Shown: piece after piece, positions 33,640 to 41,743 of the stretch | How the letters are laid out: each line of letters opens with the position of its first letter | How positions within the stretch are numbered: position 1 is the stretch's first letter | Assembly (NCBI RefSeq): GCF_000993785.3 | Contig: NZ_CP009922.3 | Location: forward strand, 2,790,001-2,854,000 | From: Streptomyces xiamenensis | GTDB taxonomy: Bacteria; Actinomycetota; Actinomycetes; Streptomycetales; Streptomycetaceae | Direction of reading: 5' to 3' | DNA length: 64,000 bases | The notes under the pieces: model-generated | Told to the model about the DNA's origin: nothing | Database searches by the model: none | Seen by the model: the letters and a program-made list of their open reading frames with translations, nothing else | Made by a program: the position numbers and the translations under genes

Positions 33640-33670
33640 GATGCGCCGGGCCCGGAACGATGTTGCAGCC
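33640..33670 (-). promoter_or_regulatory. Candidate ECF promoter of secreted paralogue
   Basis: On the minus strand GGCTGCAAC (33670-33662), 18 bases, then CATC (33643-33640), the same spacing as at 32241-32271. It would give a leader of about 85 bases before ATG 33547. Confidence 0.55.
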
Positions 33671-33710
33671 CGCCGGAAAGTTTTCCGCCGTGCGCGGCGG
33701 GGCGAGGGGG

Positions 33711-34148
33711 TCAGGAGGCCCTGAGCAGGGCGTCCTCACGCCACTTGAGGACCTTGTCGAAGCTGACGACCGCTCCGCCGCCGCCGGGGTGGTTGCCGAA
33801 CCGGGACGCGTCCGAGAGCGCCTCGATCAGCTGGAGCCCGCGCCCGCCCTGCGCCAGGGCCTGGCTCTCGCGGCGCGGTCCTGGGGGATCGGCCGGGAAG
33901 CCGGGGCCCGAGTCGGTGACCTCGATGCGGCACACGTCGCCGTCGATCGACGCCGTCACCCGGTACACGGCCCCGCCGCCGCCCCCGTGCTGGACGGCGT
34001 TGGCACAGGCCTCGGTGAGCGCCACGCACAGTTCGTGGGTGATGTCCGTGTCCACCCCCGCCGTCTCCATGGCTCCCAGCAGCAACCGCCGGGCGAGCGG
34101 GACGCTGGACGCTTCCCGCCGCAGTTGGAGTGACCACCAGATGCTCAT
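33711..34148 (-). CDS. RsbW-like ATP-binding protein
   Basis: A 145-residue single-domain GHKL ATPase. The N-box (ALTEACANAVQHG), G1 (VTDSGPGFP) and G2 (GGRGLQLIEAL) are intact. It belongs to the large streptomycete family of anti-sigma-kinase-like regulators. It is distinct from the copy at 19307. No partner gene is adjacent; the ECF module lies downstream on the same strand, but its promoter at 33640-33670 separates them. Confidence 0.85.
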   Translation of the reverse strand: MSIWWSLQLRREASSVPLARRLLLGAMETAGVDTDITHELCVALTEACANAVQHGGGGGAVYRVTASIDGDVCRIEVTDSGPGFPADPPGPRRESQALAQGGRGLQLIEALSDASRFGNHPGGGGAVVSFDKVLKWREDALLRAS

Positions 34149-34366
34149 GCTCCAGCCTCCCGACCGCGCGGTGAATTCCCCCTAGGCATTGCCGTTGGGC
34201 GCGGCCCGTAAGCGTGGGAAGGAACCAACAACCCCCATTCAGCGGATGTACCGGGAGGCTTACGTCGATATAACGACAGCCGGGCGAGGGTGAATGCGGG
34301 CACATGCGTACGATCCCTGATCCCGCCCGTCTCCGGCGTGGCGGCCGGTGAGATGATGAGCCCGCC

Positions 34367-35125
34367 ATGCGAGCCGGAGCCGATCTGCGTCTGCTGAGGG
34401 CCGCGGTCTTCGCCGCGGCCTGCACCGCGCTGGCCGCCGCCGGGCACCTGAGCGCAGGCGGCCCCCCGCTGCCGGCCTGGACCCTGGTCACCGCCTGGGC
34501 CGCCCTGTGCGCCCTGTCCCTCCCGCTGGCCGGGCGCGAACGCCGCTCGGTGGCCGCGCTGGCCGGCGCGCTGGCCGCCGGACAGTTCGCCCTGCACCAC
34601 CTCTTCTCCCTGGGCCAGTTCGGCCTCCCCACCCACCACGGCGGCGACGGCGGCGGCGAGGGCCCGCTCGCCCTGGCCGGGCGGCTGCTGTGCAACGGCT
34701 ACGCCGTCCCCCTCACCGAGGAGCGGGCCGCCCAGATCGTCCGCGACGCCGGACTCGACCCCACCGCGGGCGCCGCGCAGAGCGCCGAAGCGACCGCGCA
34801 CGCCGCCGGGGCCGCGCCCAGCGGCTCCCTCATGCTGCTCGGCCACCTGCTGGCCGCCCTCGCCACCGGCTGGCTGCTGCGCCGCGGCGAGGCCGCGCTG
34901 TGGCAGCTGGTGCGGCTGGCCACCCGGGTCGCCGCGGCCCACCTGCCGTGGCCGCTCGCCGTCCGGCTGACCCACCTGCTGTACGGCGCCGCGCGGCCCG
35001 TCCCGTACGGCCCGGCCGTGCCCCGCGCCGACCGGTACCCGGCCGCCGCCAAGCCGCCCACGCTGCTGCTCGCGCACAGCATGCACCGGCGCGGCCCGCC
35101 GCCCGGGCTCACCCTCGCGGCCTGA
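34367..35125 (+). CDS. Polytopic membrane protein of the copper cluster, hypothetical
   Basis: A 252-residue protein with about four to five hydrophobic segments (LLRAAVFAAACTALAAAG, LVTAWAALCALSLPLA, VAALAGALAAGQFALHHLF, LMLLGHLLAALATGWLL). A His-rich loop (HHLFSLGQFGLPTHHGG) and further His and Met residues could bind copper. It ends in a Pro-rich tail with HSMHRRG. The family is not recognised by name, but such a gene commonly precedes the YcnI/Sco/PCuAC genes in streptomycetes. The ribosome site is weak. A hairpin separates it from the YcnI-like gene. Confidence 0.7.
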   Translation: MRAGADLRLLRAAVFAAACTALAAAGHLSAGGPPLPAWTLVTAWAALCALSLPLAGRERRSVAALAGALAAGQFALHHLFSLGQFGLPTHHGGDGGGEGPLALAGRLLCNGYAVPLTEERAAQIVRDAGLDPTAGAAQSAEATAHAAGAAPSGSLMLLGHLLAALATGWLLRRGEAALWQLVRLATRVAAAHLPWPLAVRLTHLLYGAARPVPYGPAVPRADRYPAAAKPPTLLLAHSMHRRGPPPGLTLAA

Positions 35126-35150
35126 TCGCCCGCCTCTCCGACGGACACCC

Positions 35151-35184
35151 GAAGGGAGCGCGGCGCGGTGCCGCGCGCTCCTTC
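35151..35184 (+). terminator. Hairpin between membrane gene and YcnI-like gene
   Basis: GAAGGGAGCGCGGC pairs with GCCGCGCGCTCCTTC across a short loop, with one bulged base, followed by a TCTCCCTC tract. It lies 26 bases after the upstream stop codon. Confidence 0.55.
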
Positions 35185-35224
35185 TCCCTCATTCACCCGA
35201 TGTCCGTCCGTGGAGTGTCCTGTC

Positions 35225-35971
35225 ATGCATCGCACTCGCGTCGCCGCCCGCGCGGCCACGCTTCTCCTCACCGCCACCGGCGTCCTCGCGCTGGCCGGCA
35301 CCGCCCAGGCCCATGTCTCCGTCGACCCCGGCGAAGCCGGGCAGGGCGGCTACAGCGTCGTCAACTTCAAGGTTCCCAACGAGCGCGCCGACGCCTCCAC
35401 CGTCCGGCTGGAGATCCACCTCGACCCGGCGTACCCGCTGTCCTCGGTCATGCCGCAGCCCGTTCCCGGCTGGGACGTGGAGATCGAGACCGCGCCGCTG
35501 GACGAGCCCCTGGACCACCACGGCAGCCAGATCACCGAGGCCCCCAGCGTCATCACCTGGAGCGGCGGGGAGATCGCCCCCGGCACCTTCCAGCAGTTCC
35601 CCGTCTCCCTGGGCCCGCTGCCAGGCGACACCGATCAGCTCGTCTTCAAGGCAATCCAGACCTACGACAGCGACGAGGTCGTGCGCTGGATCGAGGAACC
35701 GGCCGCGGACGGCACCGAGCCCGAGTACCCCGCGGCCGTGCTGCGGCTGACCCCCGCCACGGACGGCGGGCACGGCCACGGCGCCCCCGAGTCCGGGCAG
35801 GGCGAGGCGGGCCACGACGGTACGGAGTCGGTCGTCGCCGAGGCCGCCTCCGCCAGTGACACCACCGCGCGGGTGCTGGCCGGGGCCGGCATCGCCACCG
35901 GCATCGCCGGCATCGCCATCGGCGTGCTCGCCGGCCGCCGCCGCGCCACCCCCGCCGACCAGCAGTCCTGA
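35225..35971 (+). CDS. YcnI-like (DUF1775) copper-binding membrane protein
   Basis: A 248-residue exported protein. The signal peptide ends AQA, so the mature chain would begin HVSV, giving the N-terminal His that binds Cu(II) in YcnI. The DUF1775 domain covers about residues 30-175 (FKVPNERADASTVRLEIHL, GWDVEIETAPL, ITWSGGEIAPGTFQQF). A His/Gly linker (GGHGHGAPESGQGEAGHDG) leads to a C-terminal helix and RRR. ATG 35225 follows GGAG at 35212-35215. It heads the copper gene series and probably receives or delivers copper to Sco/PCuAC outside the membrane. Confidence 0.87.
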   Translation: MHRTRVAARAATLLLTATGVLALAGTAQAHVSVDPGEAGQGGYSVVNFKVPNERADASTVRLEIHLDPAYPLSSVMPQPVPGWDVEIETAPLDEPLDHHGSQITEAPSVITWSGGEIAPGTFQQFPVSLGPLPGDTDQLVFKAIQTYDSDEVVRWIEEPAADGTEPEYPAAVLRLTPATDGGHGHGAPESGQGEAGHDGTESVVAEAASASDTTARVLAGAGIATGIAGIAIGVLAGRRRATPADQQS

Positions 35972-36064
35972 GCCGGACGGACGGGGCGGGGCGGGCGGTC
36001 GTCCGCCCGGCCCCGTCCCCCCGCCCGGTCCCCTGTCCCGAACCCCGCACCACAGGAAAGCCAC

Positions 36065-36739
36065 ATGCGTCCGCACACCACTCGCACCCTCACCCGTACC
36101 GCCGCCGTCGCCCTCGCCGCGGCCTTCGCCCTGACCGCCTGCGGCGGTGACTCCGGCTCCGGCGCCGGAGGCGACGCGGCCGTCGCCGATGTCTCCGGGG
36201 AGCAGGACCCCACCCGGGGCACCGTGCTCGACACCCCGTTCGCCAAGCCGGCCATCACCCTCACCGACACCGAGGGCGAACCGTACGACCTGGTCGCCGA
36301 GACCGCGGGGCACGCCACCCTCGTCTACTTCGGCTACACCAACTGCCCCGACGTCTGCCCCCTCACCATGAGCAACATCGGCAACGCCACCGCCGGTCTC
36401 ACCCCCGAGCAGCGCGAGGACCTGCGCGTCGTCTTCATCACCTCCGACCCCGAACGCGACACCCCCGAATCGCTCGGCCCCTGGCTGCGCGCCCAGGGCG
36501 AGGACTTCGTCGGCCTCACCGGCGACTTCGACACCATCCAGGAGGCCGCCCGCTCGCTGGGCATCTACATCGACCCGCCCAGCCAGGACGAGGACGGCAA
36601 CTGGATCTCCACCCACGGCTCGCAGGTGCTGGCCTTCCTGCCCACCGATGACAAGGCGCACGTCATCTACATGGAGGGCGTCACCCAGGACACCTACGCC
36701 GCCGATCTGCCGGGCCTGATCGAGGGGCGCACCCCGTGA
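36065..36739 (+). CDS. Sco1/SenC-family copper chaperone lipoprotein
   Basis: A 224-residue thioredoxin-fold lipoprotein (lipobox LTAC). Copper ligands are the C-x-x-x-C in YTNCPDVCPLTM and the His in STHGSQVLAF. In Streptomyces lividans the equivalent protein supplies copper for cytochrome c oxidase assembly and development. AGGAAAG precedes ATG 36065. The stop overlaps the next start (GTGA), so it is co-translated with the PCuAC protein. Confidence 0.92.
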   Translation: MRPHTTRTLTRTAAVALAAAFALTACGGDSGSGAGGDAAVADVSGEQDPTRGTVLDTPFAKPAITLTDTEGEPYDLVAETAGHATLVYFGYTNCPDVCPLTMSNIGNATAGLTPEQREDLRVVFITSDPERDTPESLGPWLRAQGEDFVGLTGDFDTIQEAARSLGIYIDPPSQDEDGNWISTHGSQVLAFLPTDDKAHVIYMEGVTQDTYAADLPGLIEGRTP

Positions 36740-37182
36740 GGCGCGCGGCACGCGCGGCGGCGGGCCTCGCGCTGGCGCTCACCGTGCTCACCGCCTGTTC
36801 CTCCGACGGCGGCGGCGAGCCGGAACTGACGGCCGCGGGCGCGTACATCCCCGAGCCCATCACCGCGGACATGGCGGGCGGCTTCCTCGTCATCGAGAAC
36901 ACCGGGGACGCGGACGACACCCTCACCTCCGTGCACAGCGACCTCGCCGAGAGCGTCGAGATGCACGAGACGGTGGACAACGCCATGCGCCCGGTCGACT
37001 CCTTCCCCGTCCCGGCGGGCGGGCGGCTGAGCCTGGAGCGGGGCGGCAGCCATCTGATGCTGCTCGGCCTCTCGCACCAGCCGCTCGAAGGCGAGAGCGT
37101 CTCCCTCGAACTGCGCTTCGAGAAGTCCGAGCCGATCACCCTCGACGTACCGGTCCAGGCCACCACCTACACCGGGGAGTGA
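36736..37182 (+). CDS. PCuAC-type copper chaperone lipoprotein
   Basis: A 148-residue lipoprotein (lipobox LTAC) with a DUF461/PCuAC domain. The Cu(I) motif H-M...H-x-M is visible as MHETVDNAM followed by SHLML. It should pass Cu(I) to the neighbouring Sco protein. GTG 36736 overlaps the sco stop by 4 bases. In S. lividans a comparable gene (ecuC) sits beside sco. Confidence 0.9.
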   Translation: MRRAARAAAGLALALTVLTACSSDGGGEPELTAAGAYIPEPITADMAGGFLVIENTGDADDTLTSVHSDLAESVEMHETVDNAMRPVDSFPVPAGGRLSLERGGSHLMLLGLSHQPLEGESVSLELRFEKSEPITLDVPVQATTYTGE

Positions 37183-37190
37183 CCTTCCGC

Positions 37191-39050
37191 ATGCCCACGA
37201 CCACCACCGCCACCCGCGCCGCCCGGCTGCTCGTCCTGCTGGCGGCGCTCGGCACCCTGCTGTTCGCCGGGGCCCCGCAGGCCGCGGCGCACGCGAGCCT
37301 GACCGGGAGCAGCCCGGCGGACGGGGAGGTGGTGGCCGCCGCCCCGGAGACCGTCGTCCTCACCTTCTCCGAACGGGTCACGCTCAGCGGCGACAAGGCG
37401 CTGCGCGTGCTCGACCCGGCGGGCGGACGGGTGGACACCGGCGAGATCACCGACCTGAGCGCGGACGGGACGGTACGGCACGGGGTGGCGCTGACGGGCG
37501 GCCTGGCGGACGGCACCTACACCGTCGCCTGGCAGGCCGTCTCCGCCGACAGCCACCCCATCGCCGGCGCCTTCACCTTCTCCGTCGGCGCCCCGTCCGA
37601 GACCTCCGTGCGGCTGTCCGACCAGCAACCGGGCGGCGGAACGGTCGGGCTGCTGTACGAGACGGCGCGCTTTCCCGCGTACGCCGGGTTCGTGCTGCTG
37701 GTGGGCGGCGTGGCGTTCACCCTGCTGTGCCGTCCCGGCGCGGGGGCGGCGCGGGCCAGCGGGAGGCTGGCACTGGCCGGCTGGACGGCGGTGACCGGCG
37801 CCACGCTCGCGCTGGTGCTGCTGCGCGGCCCGTACACCGGGGTCGGGCTGCGGGACGCCATCGACACCAAGACCGGTACGGCGCTGCTGAGCCGGCTGCT
37901 GCTGCTCGCCGCCGCCGCGCTGTTCCTCGCGGTGCTGTACGGCGGCGGGGCGCGGGAGCGGCGCGGCGGCCGGGGCCTGCCGGGGTACGCGCTGCCGGTC
38001 GCGGGCGCGCTGCTGGCGGTGGGGCTGGCGGCGACCTGGGCGCTGTCCGAGCACGCCTCCACCGGGCAGTGGACACAGGTGGCCGTCCCGGCGGATGTGA
38101 TCCATCTGCTGGCGGCGGGGGCCTGGCTGGGCGGGCTGGCCACGCTGCTGACACTGCTGTTCCGCTTCCCCGAGCAGGTGTCGCGGGCGGTGGTGCGGCG
38201 CTTCTCGCTGCTGGCGTTCTGGTCGGTGGTGGCGCTGGCGGTGACCGGGATCTTCCAGGCGTGGCGACAGGTCGGCGACGCGGACGCGCTCCTCAGCACC
38301 CGGTACGGTCAGCTGCTGATCGTCAAAGTCGCGCTGGTGGTGCTGATCCTGGCCGCCGCCTGGATCTCCCGGCGCTGGACGGCCCGGCTGGCCGAGGGAA
38401 CCGGCCACCGGGACGCGGACCCACCGGCGGAAGGCGACCCGGCCCCCGAGCCCGCCGCCGTACCGTCCGCCCCCGGGAGCGAGGGCGGCGAGGACCCCGT
38501 ACGCCGGGCGCAGCTCGCCCGGCAGCGTGCCGCCGTCCGGCAGACCAGGCGCCGCCGCGACCGCGACGCCGACGCCGAACGCTCGGGACTGCGCCGCAGC
38601 GTCCTCGCCGAGGCCGCCATCGCCGCCCTCATCCTCGCCGTCACCACCGCCCTCACCGGCAGCACCCCGGCCCGTACCGAGGCCGCCGCCGCGACCGCGA
38701 GCACCCCCGAACCGATCTCCGTCCAGCTCCCCTACGACACCGGCGGCCCCCACGGGCAGGGCACCGCACTGCTGGACATCACCCCCGGAGGCACCGGCGA
38801 CAACGTGCTGCACCTGCGCCTGACCGACCCCGAGGGCCTGCCCAACGGCGCCGAGGAGGTACGGATCTCCCTCACCCTCCCCGCCGAGGACCTCGGGCCG
38901 CTGCGCTACGAGCCCACCCACGTCGACGTCGGCCACTGGGTCTCCGACGACCTGCGGCTCCCCCGCCCCGGCGACTGGGAACTCTCCCTCACCCTGCGCA
39001 CCTCCGAGATCGACCAGACCACCGAGACCACCACCGTCACCGTCGGATAG
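37191..39050 (+). CDS. CopC-CopD fusion copper resistance/uptake protein
   Basis: A 619-residue protein. The signal peptide ends AAA, leaving an N-terminal His (HASL) as in CopC; the CopC domain (about residues 30-125) contains SSPADGEVVAAAPETVVLTFSE and DSHPIAGAF. The CopD membrane domain with about eight helices follows (about 145-395). A long Arg/Asp-rich cytoplasmic loop, one more helix and an external beta-rich domain (about 500-619) complete it. ATG 37191 is preferred over GTG 37179 because GGGGAG (37174-37179) overlaps the latter. It imports or handles copper for the extracytoplasmic copper proteins around it. Confidence 0.88.
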   Translation: MPTTTTATRAARLLVLLAALGTLLFAGAPQAAAHASLTGSSPADGEVVAAAPETVVLTFSERVTLSGDKALRVLDPAGGRVDTGEITDLSADGTVRHGVALTGGLADGTYTVAWQAVSADSHPIAGAFTFSVGAPSETSVRLSDQQPGGGTVGLLYETARFPAYAGFVLLVGGVAFTLLCRPGAGAARASGRLALAGWTAVTGATLALVLLRGPYTGVGLRDAIDTKTGTALLSRLLLLAAAALFLAVLYGGGARERRGGRGLPGYALPVAGALLAVGLAATWALSEHASTGQWTQVAVPADVIHLLAAGAWLGGLATLLTLLFRFPEQVSRAVVRRFSLLAFWSVVALAVTGIFQAWRQVGDADALLSTRYGQLLIVKVALVVLILAAAWISRRWTARLAEGTGHRDADPPAEGDPAPEPAAVPSAPGSEGGEDPVRRAQLARQRAAVRQTRRRRDRDADAERSGLRRSVLAEAAIAALILAVTTALTGSTPARTEAAAATASTPEPISVQLPYDTGGPHGQGTALLDITPGGTGDNVLHLRLTDPEGLPNGAEEVRISLTLPAEDLGPLRYEPTHVDVGHWVSDDLRLPRPGDWELSLTLRTSEIDQTTETTTVTVG

Positions 39051-39063
39051 CGAACCCACTGCC

Positions 39064-40308
39064 ATGCCAGAACCCACCGCCCCCCGGCCGATCAGCCGAC
39101 GCCGCCTGCTGGGCACCGCCGGGGCCACCGGCGCCGCCGGACTCGCCGCGGGAGCCGTCGGCGGCACCCTGCTCGGCACCGCCCACGCCGGCTCCACCAC
39201 CACCCCGCTCACCAGCATCGGCACCACCGTCCACCCCTTCCACGGCACCCACCAGCCGGGCATCACCAGCCCGTTGCAGACCCACGGCCACCTGCTCGCC
39301 TACGACCTCGTCCCCGGCACCGACCGGCGGGGCGCCGCCGCACTGCTGCGCCGCTGGTCCCAGCTGGCCGCCGCGCTGATGGCGGGCGAGGCGGCGGACG
39401 TGGACGGCACCCACATCTCCCTGGACGCCGGCCCGTCCTCCCTGACCGTCACCTTCGGCTTCGGCGCCGCCCTCTTCGACACCCTCGGCCTCACCGACGC
39501 CCTGCCCACGGCGCTCGCCCCGCTGCCTGAGTTCAGCGCCGACGCCCTGGACCCGGACCGCTCGGGCGGCGAGCTGTGGATCCAGATCGGCGCCGACGAC
39601 GCCCTCGTCGCCGTCTCGGCGCTGCGCCTGCTGCACCGCGCCGCGGCCGGGTCCGCCGTCCAGCGCTGGCAGATGACCGGCTTCAACCGCACGCCGGGCG
39701 CCACCGCACGCCCCATGAGCCAGCGCAACCTCATGGGCCAGATCGACGGCACCAACAACCCGCAGCCCGAGGACGAGGACTACGACCGGCGGATCTTCGT
39801 ACCGGCCCAGGGGGATCCGCCGTGGATGGCGGGCGGCTCGTACGCCGTCGTCCGCCGCATCCGGATGCTGCTCGACCCCTGGGAGGAGCTCGCCCAGGAG
39901 GAACAGGAGCGCGTCATCGGCCGCCGCAAGAGCGACGGGGCGCCGCTGGGCGGCGACAGCGAGACCACCCCGGTGGACCTCGCCGCGCTGGACGGGGCGG
40001 GCAGGCCCGTCATCCCGGTCAACGCCCACGTGCGGGTCTCCTCCCCCGAGACCAACGACGGTGCGGCCATGCTGCGCCGCCCCTTCTCGTACCACGACGG
40101 GCTGCTGCCGGACGGCGCCCCGGACGCCGGGCTGCTGTTCGTGTGCTGGCAGGCGGACCCGCTGCGCGGCTTCGTCCCGGTGCAGCGCAAGCTCGACCGC
40201 GGGGACGCCCTGTCCCCCTTCCTGCGGCACGAGGCGAGCGCGCTGTTCGCGGTGCCGGGGGGCGCGGCGCGGGGCGGCTACGTGGGGCAGGCGCTGCTGG
40301 AAGGCTGA
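39064..40308 (+). CDS. dtpA: Tat-exported DyP-type heme peroxidase (DtpA/EfeB-like)
   Basis: A 414-residue dye-decolourising peroxidase. The twin-arginine leader ISRRRLLGTAG is followed by a hydrophobic stretch ending AHA. The family motif GQIDGTNN carries the distal Asp, and NAHVRVSSPETN the proximal heme His. In S. lividans the Tat-exported DtpA of the copper cluster is needed for maturation of the copper radical oxidase GlxA; the neighbours here (Sco, PCuAC, CopCD) fit that role. No glxA gene is in this window. It starts 13 bases after the CopCD stop, so probably one operon. Confidence 0.9.
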   Translation: MPEPTAPRPISRRRLLGTAGATGAAGLAAGAVGGTLLGTAHAGSTTTPLTSIGTTVHPFHGTHQPGITSPLQTHGHLLAYDLVPGTDRRGAAALLRRWSQLAAALMAGEAADVDGTHISLDAGPSSLTVTFGFGAALFDTLGLTDALPTALAPLPEFSADALDPDRSGGELWIQIGADDALVAVSALRLLHRAAAGSAVQRWQMTGFNRTPGATARPMSQRNLMGQIDGTNNPQPEDEDYDRRIFVPAQGDPPWMAGGSYAVVRRIRMLLDPWEELAQEEQERVIGRRKSDGAPLGGDSETTPVDLAALDGAGRPVIPVNAHVRVSSPETNDGAAMLRRPFSYHDGLLPDGAPDAGLLFVCWQADPLRGFVPVQRKLDRGDALSPFLRHEASALFAVPGGAARGGYVGQALLEG

Positions 40309-40344
40309 CCGGGGGGGCCGGTGGGGAGGGGATACCGTTGCGCC

Positions 40345-41277
40345 ATGACAGCAGCGAGCCGCTACACGTATCTCGGCCCCGAGGGCACGTTCACGGAGGC
40401 CGCGCTCCGCACCCTGCCGGAGGCGGCCACCCGGGAGCTCGTCCCGATGATCTCGGTGCCGGCCGCCCTGGACGCGGTACGGGGCGGGCAGGCGGCGGGC
40501 GCGCTGGTGCCGATCGAGAACTCGGTGGAGGGCGGGGTCTCCGCCACGGTCGACGAACTGGCCTCCGGCGCACCGCTGATGATCTACCGCGAGGTGCTGC
40601 TGCCGATCGCCTTCGCGCTGCTGGTGCGGCCCGGTACGACGCTGTCCGACATCAAGACGGTGACCGGGCACCCGGTGGCGCAGCCGCAGGTGCGGCGGTG
40701 GCTGGCGGAGCATCTGCCGCAGGCGCAGTGGGAGTCGGCCGCCTCCAACGCGGACGGTGCGCGACTGGTGCAGGAGGGGCGGTTCGACGCGGCGTTCGCG
40801 GGGGAGTTCGCGGCGGCGACGTACGGTCTGGACCCGCTGGTCACGCAGATCCACGACGCCGACAACGCCACGACGCGCTTCGTGCTGACCGGCCGCCCCG
40901 CGCGGCCCGCGGCGCCCACCGGCGCGGACAAGACGTCGGTGGTGCTGTGGCTGCGCGACGACCACCCCGGTGCGCTGCTGGAGGTGCTGCAGGAGTTCGC
41001 GAACTGCGGGGTGAACCTGATGCGGATCGAGTCGCGGCCGACGGGGGCGGGCATCGGGCAGTACAGCTTCTCGCTCGACTGTGAGGGGCACATCTCCGAA
41101 CGGCGGGTGGGCGAGGCGCTGATGGGGCTGCGGCGGTTGTGCCGGGACGTACGGTTCCTGGGGTCCTACCCGCGCGCCGACCGGGTCGCGCCCACGGTGC
41201 GGGAAGGGACCACGGATCCGGATTTCCTGCGGGCGGCGGACTGGCTCACCCGGTGCCTGGACGGGCGGAGCGCGTGA
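40345..41277 (+). CDS. pheA: Prephenate dehydratase
   Basis: A 310-residue enzyme converting prephenate to phenylpyruvate for phenylalanine synthesis. The catalytic domain shows YLGPEGTFTEAAL, VPIENSVEGGV and the essential TTRF motif (NATTRFVLTG). A C-terminal ACT domain (about 200-280) has the phenylalanine-binding LMRIESRPTG. ATG 40345 follows GGGGAGGGG by about 12 bases. There is no chorismate mutase part, as usual in actinobacteria. It is followed by the DnaA-box-rich spacer. Confidence 0.93.
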   Translation: MTAASRYTYLGPEGTFTEAALRTLPEAATRELVPMISVPAALDAVRGGQAAGALVPIENSVEGGVSATVDELASGAPLMIYREVLLPIAFALLVRPGTTLSDIKTVTGHPVAQPQVRRWLAEHLPQAQWESAASNADGARLVQEGRFDAAFAGEFAAATYGLDPLVTQIHDADNATTRFVLTGRPARPAAPTGADKTSVVLWLRDDHPGALLEVLQEFANCGVNLMRIESRPTGAGIGQYSFSLDCEGHISERRVGEALMGLRRLCRDVRFLGSYPRADRVAPTVREGTTDPDFLRAADWLTRCLDGRSA

Positions 41278-41291
41278 CGCCGCGTGACGCC

Positions 41292-41656
41292 TGTGGACGT
41301 ACGGGGAGAGGGCGCGGGGGTTATCCACAGGGTCACCTGGTCGGCTGTGGATAACCCGGCAGGTAACAATCGGTCATTGTCGACATAACGGCTTGGTGAC
41401 CACGCCCCTTGTCCACACCTCATCCACAGGGGACAGATCACCCTTCGTCACCCCATTCGCCCGAAGCAACTCTTTGGAGTGAGGGAAATCACCGTTCGAT
41501 TCACCGGGATTCCCTCGGAAGAGCGAGTGAGAGACGTTTGAAAGGGGAATTGCCGGCCGCACATCCTAGCGGATGGGGCGCGATCCCCATTCATCCACAG
41601 GGGCACCGGGGGCCTGTGGAAAACATGTGGGAAACCCCGCCCTGACCTGTGGATTC
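41292..41656. promoter_or_regulatory. Cluster of DnaA boxes between pheA and serS
   Basis: Within 365 bases there are three perfect boxes: TTATCCACA at 41321-41329, its complement TGTGGATAA at 41346-41354, and TTGTCCACA (the usual Streptomyces form) at 41409-41417. Three have one mismatch: TCATCCACA at 41420-41428 and 41591-41599, and TGTGGAAAA at 41615-41623. Two-mismatch boxes are at 41292, 41626 and 41648. The pheA-serS spacer (41278-41743) contains no gene and is less GC-rich than its surroundings. This is not oriC, since dnaA and dnaN are absent; a DnaA-titrating or replication-control locus is the likely meaning. Confidence 0.75.
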
Positions 41657-41743
41657 AGCAACGGGAGCCGTACCGACAAAGCGGACAAAGGGCGCCAATC
41701 AATTCCCCGGGATTCTGCCCGGAATCACCGGTAGCCTGGTGGG

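Noticed and set aside
41374..41562. 62-residue minus-strand frame in the DnaA-box spacer
   Set aside because: Poor codon bias for this genome, no ribosome site, and it overlaps the DnaA boxes.
41278..41743. Chromosomal replication origin
   Set aside because: DnaA boxes are present, but dnaA, dnaN and an AT-rich unwinding region are missing; the flanks are pheA and serS.
41278..41743. T-box or other aminoacyl-tRNA-sensing leader before serS
   Set aside because: No T-box sequence or specifier-loop arrangement was recognised; the repeated elements are DnaA boxes.
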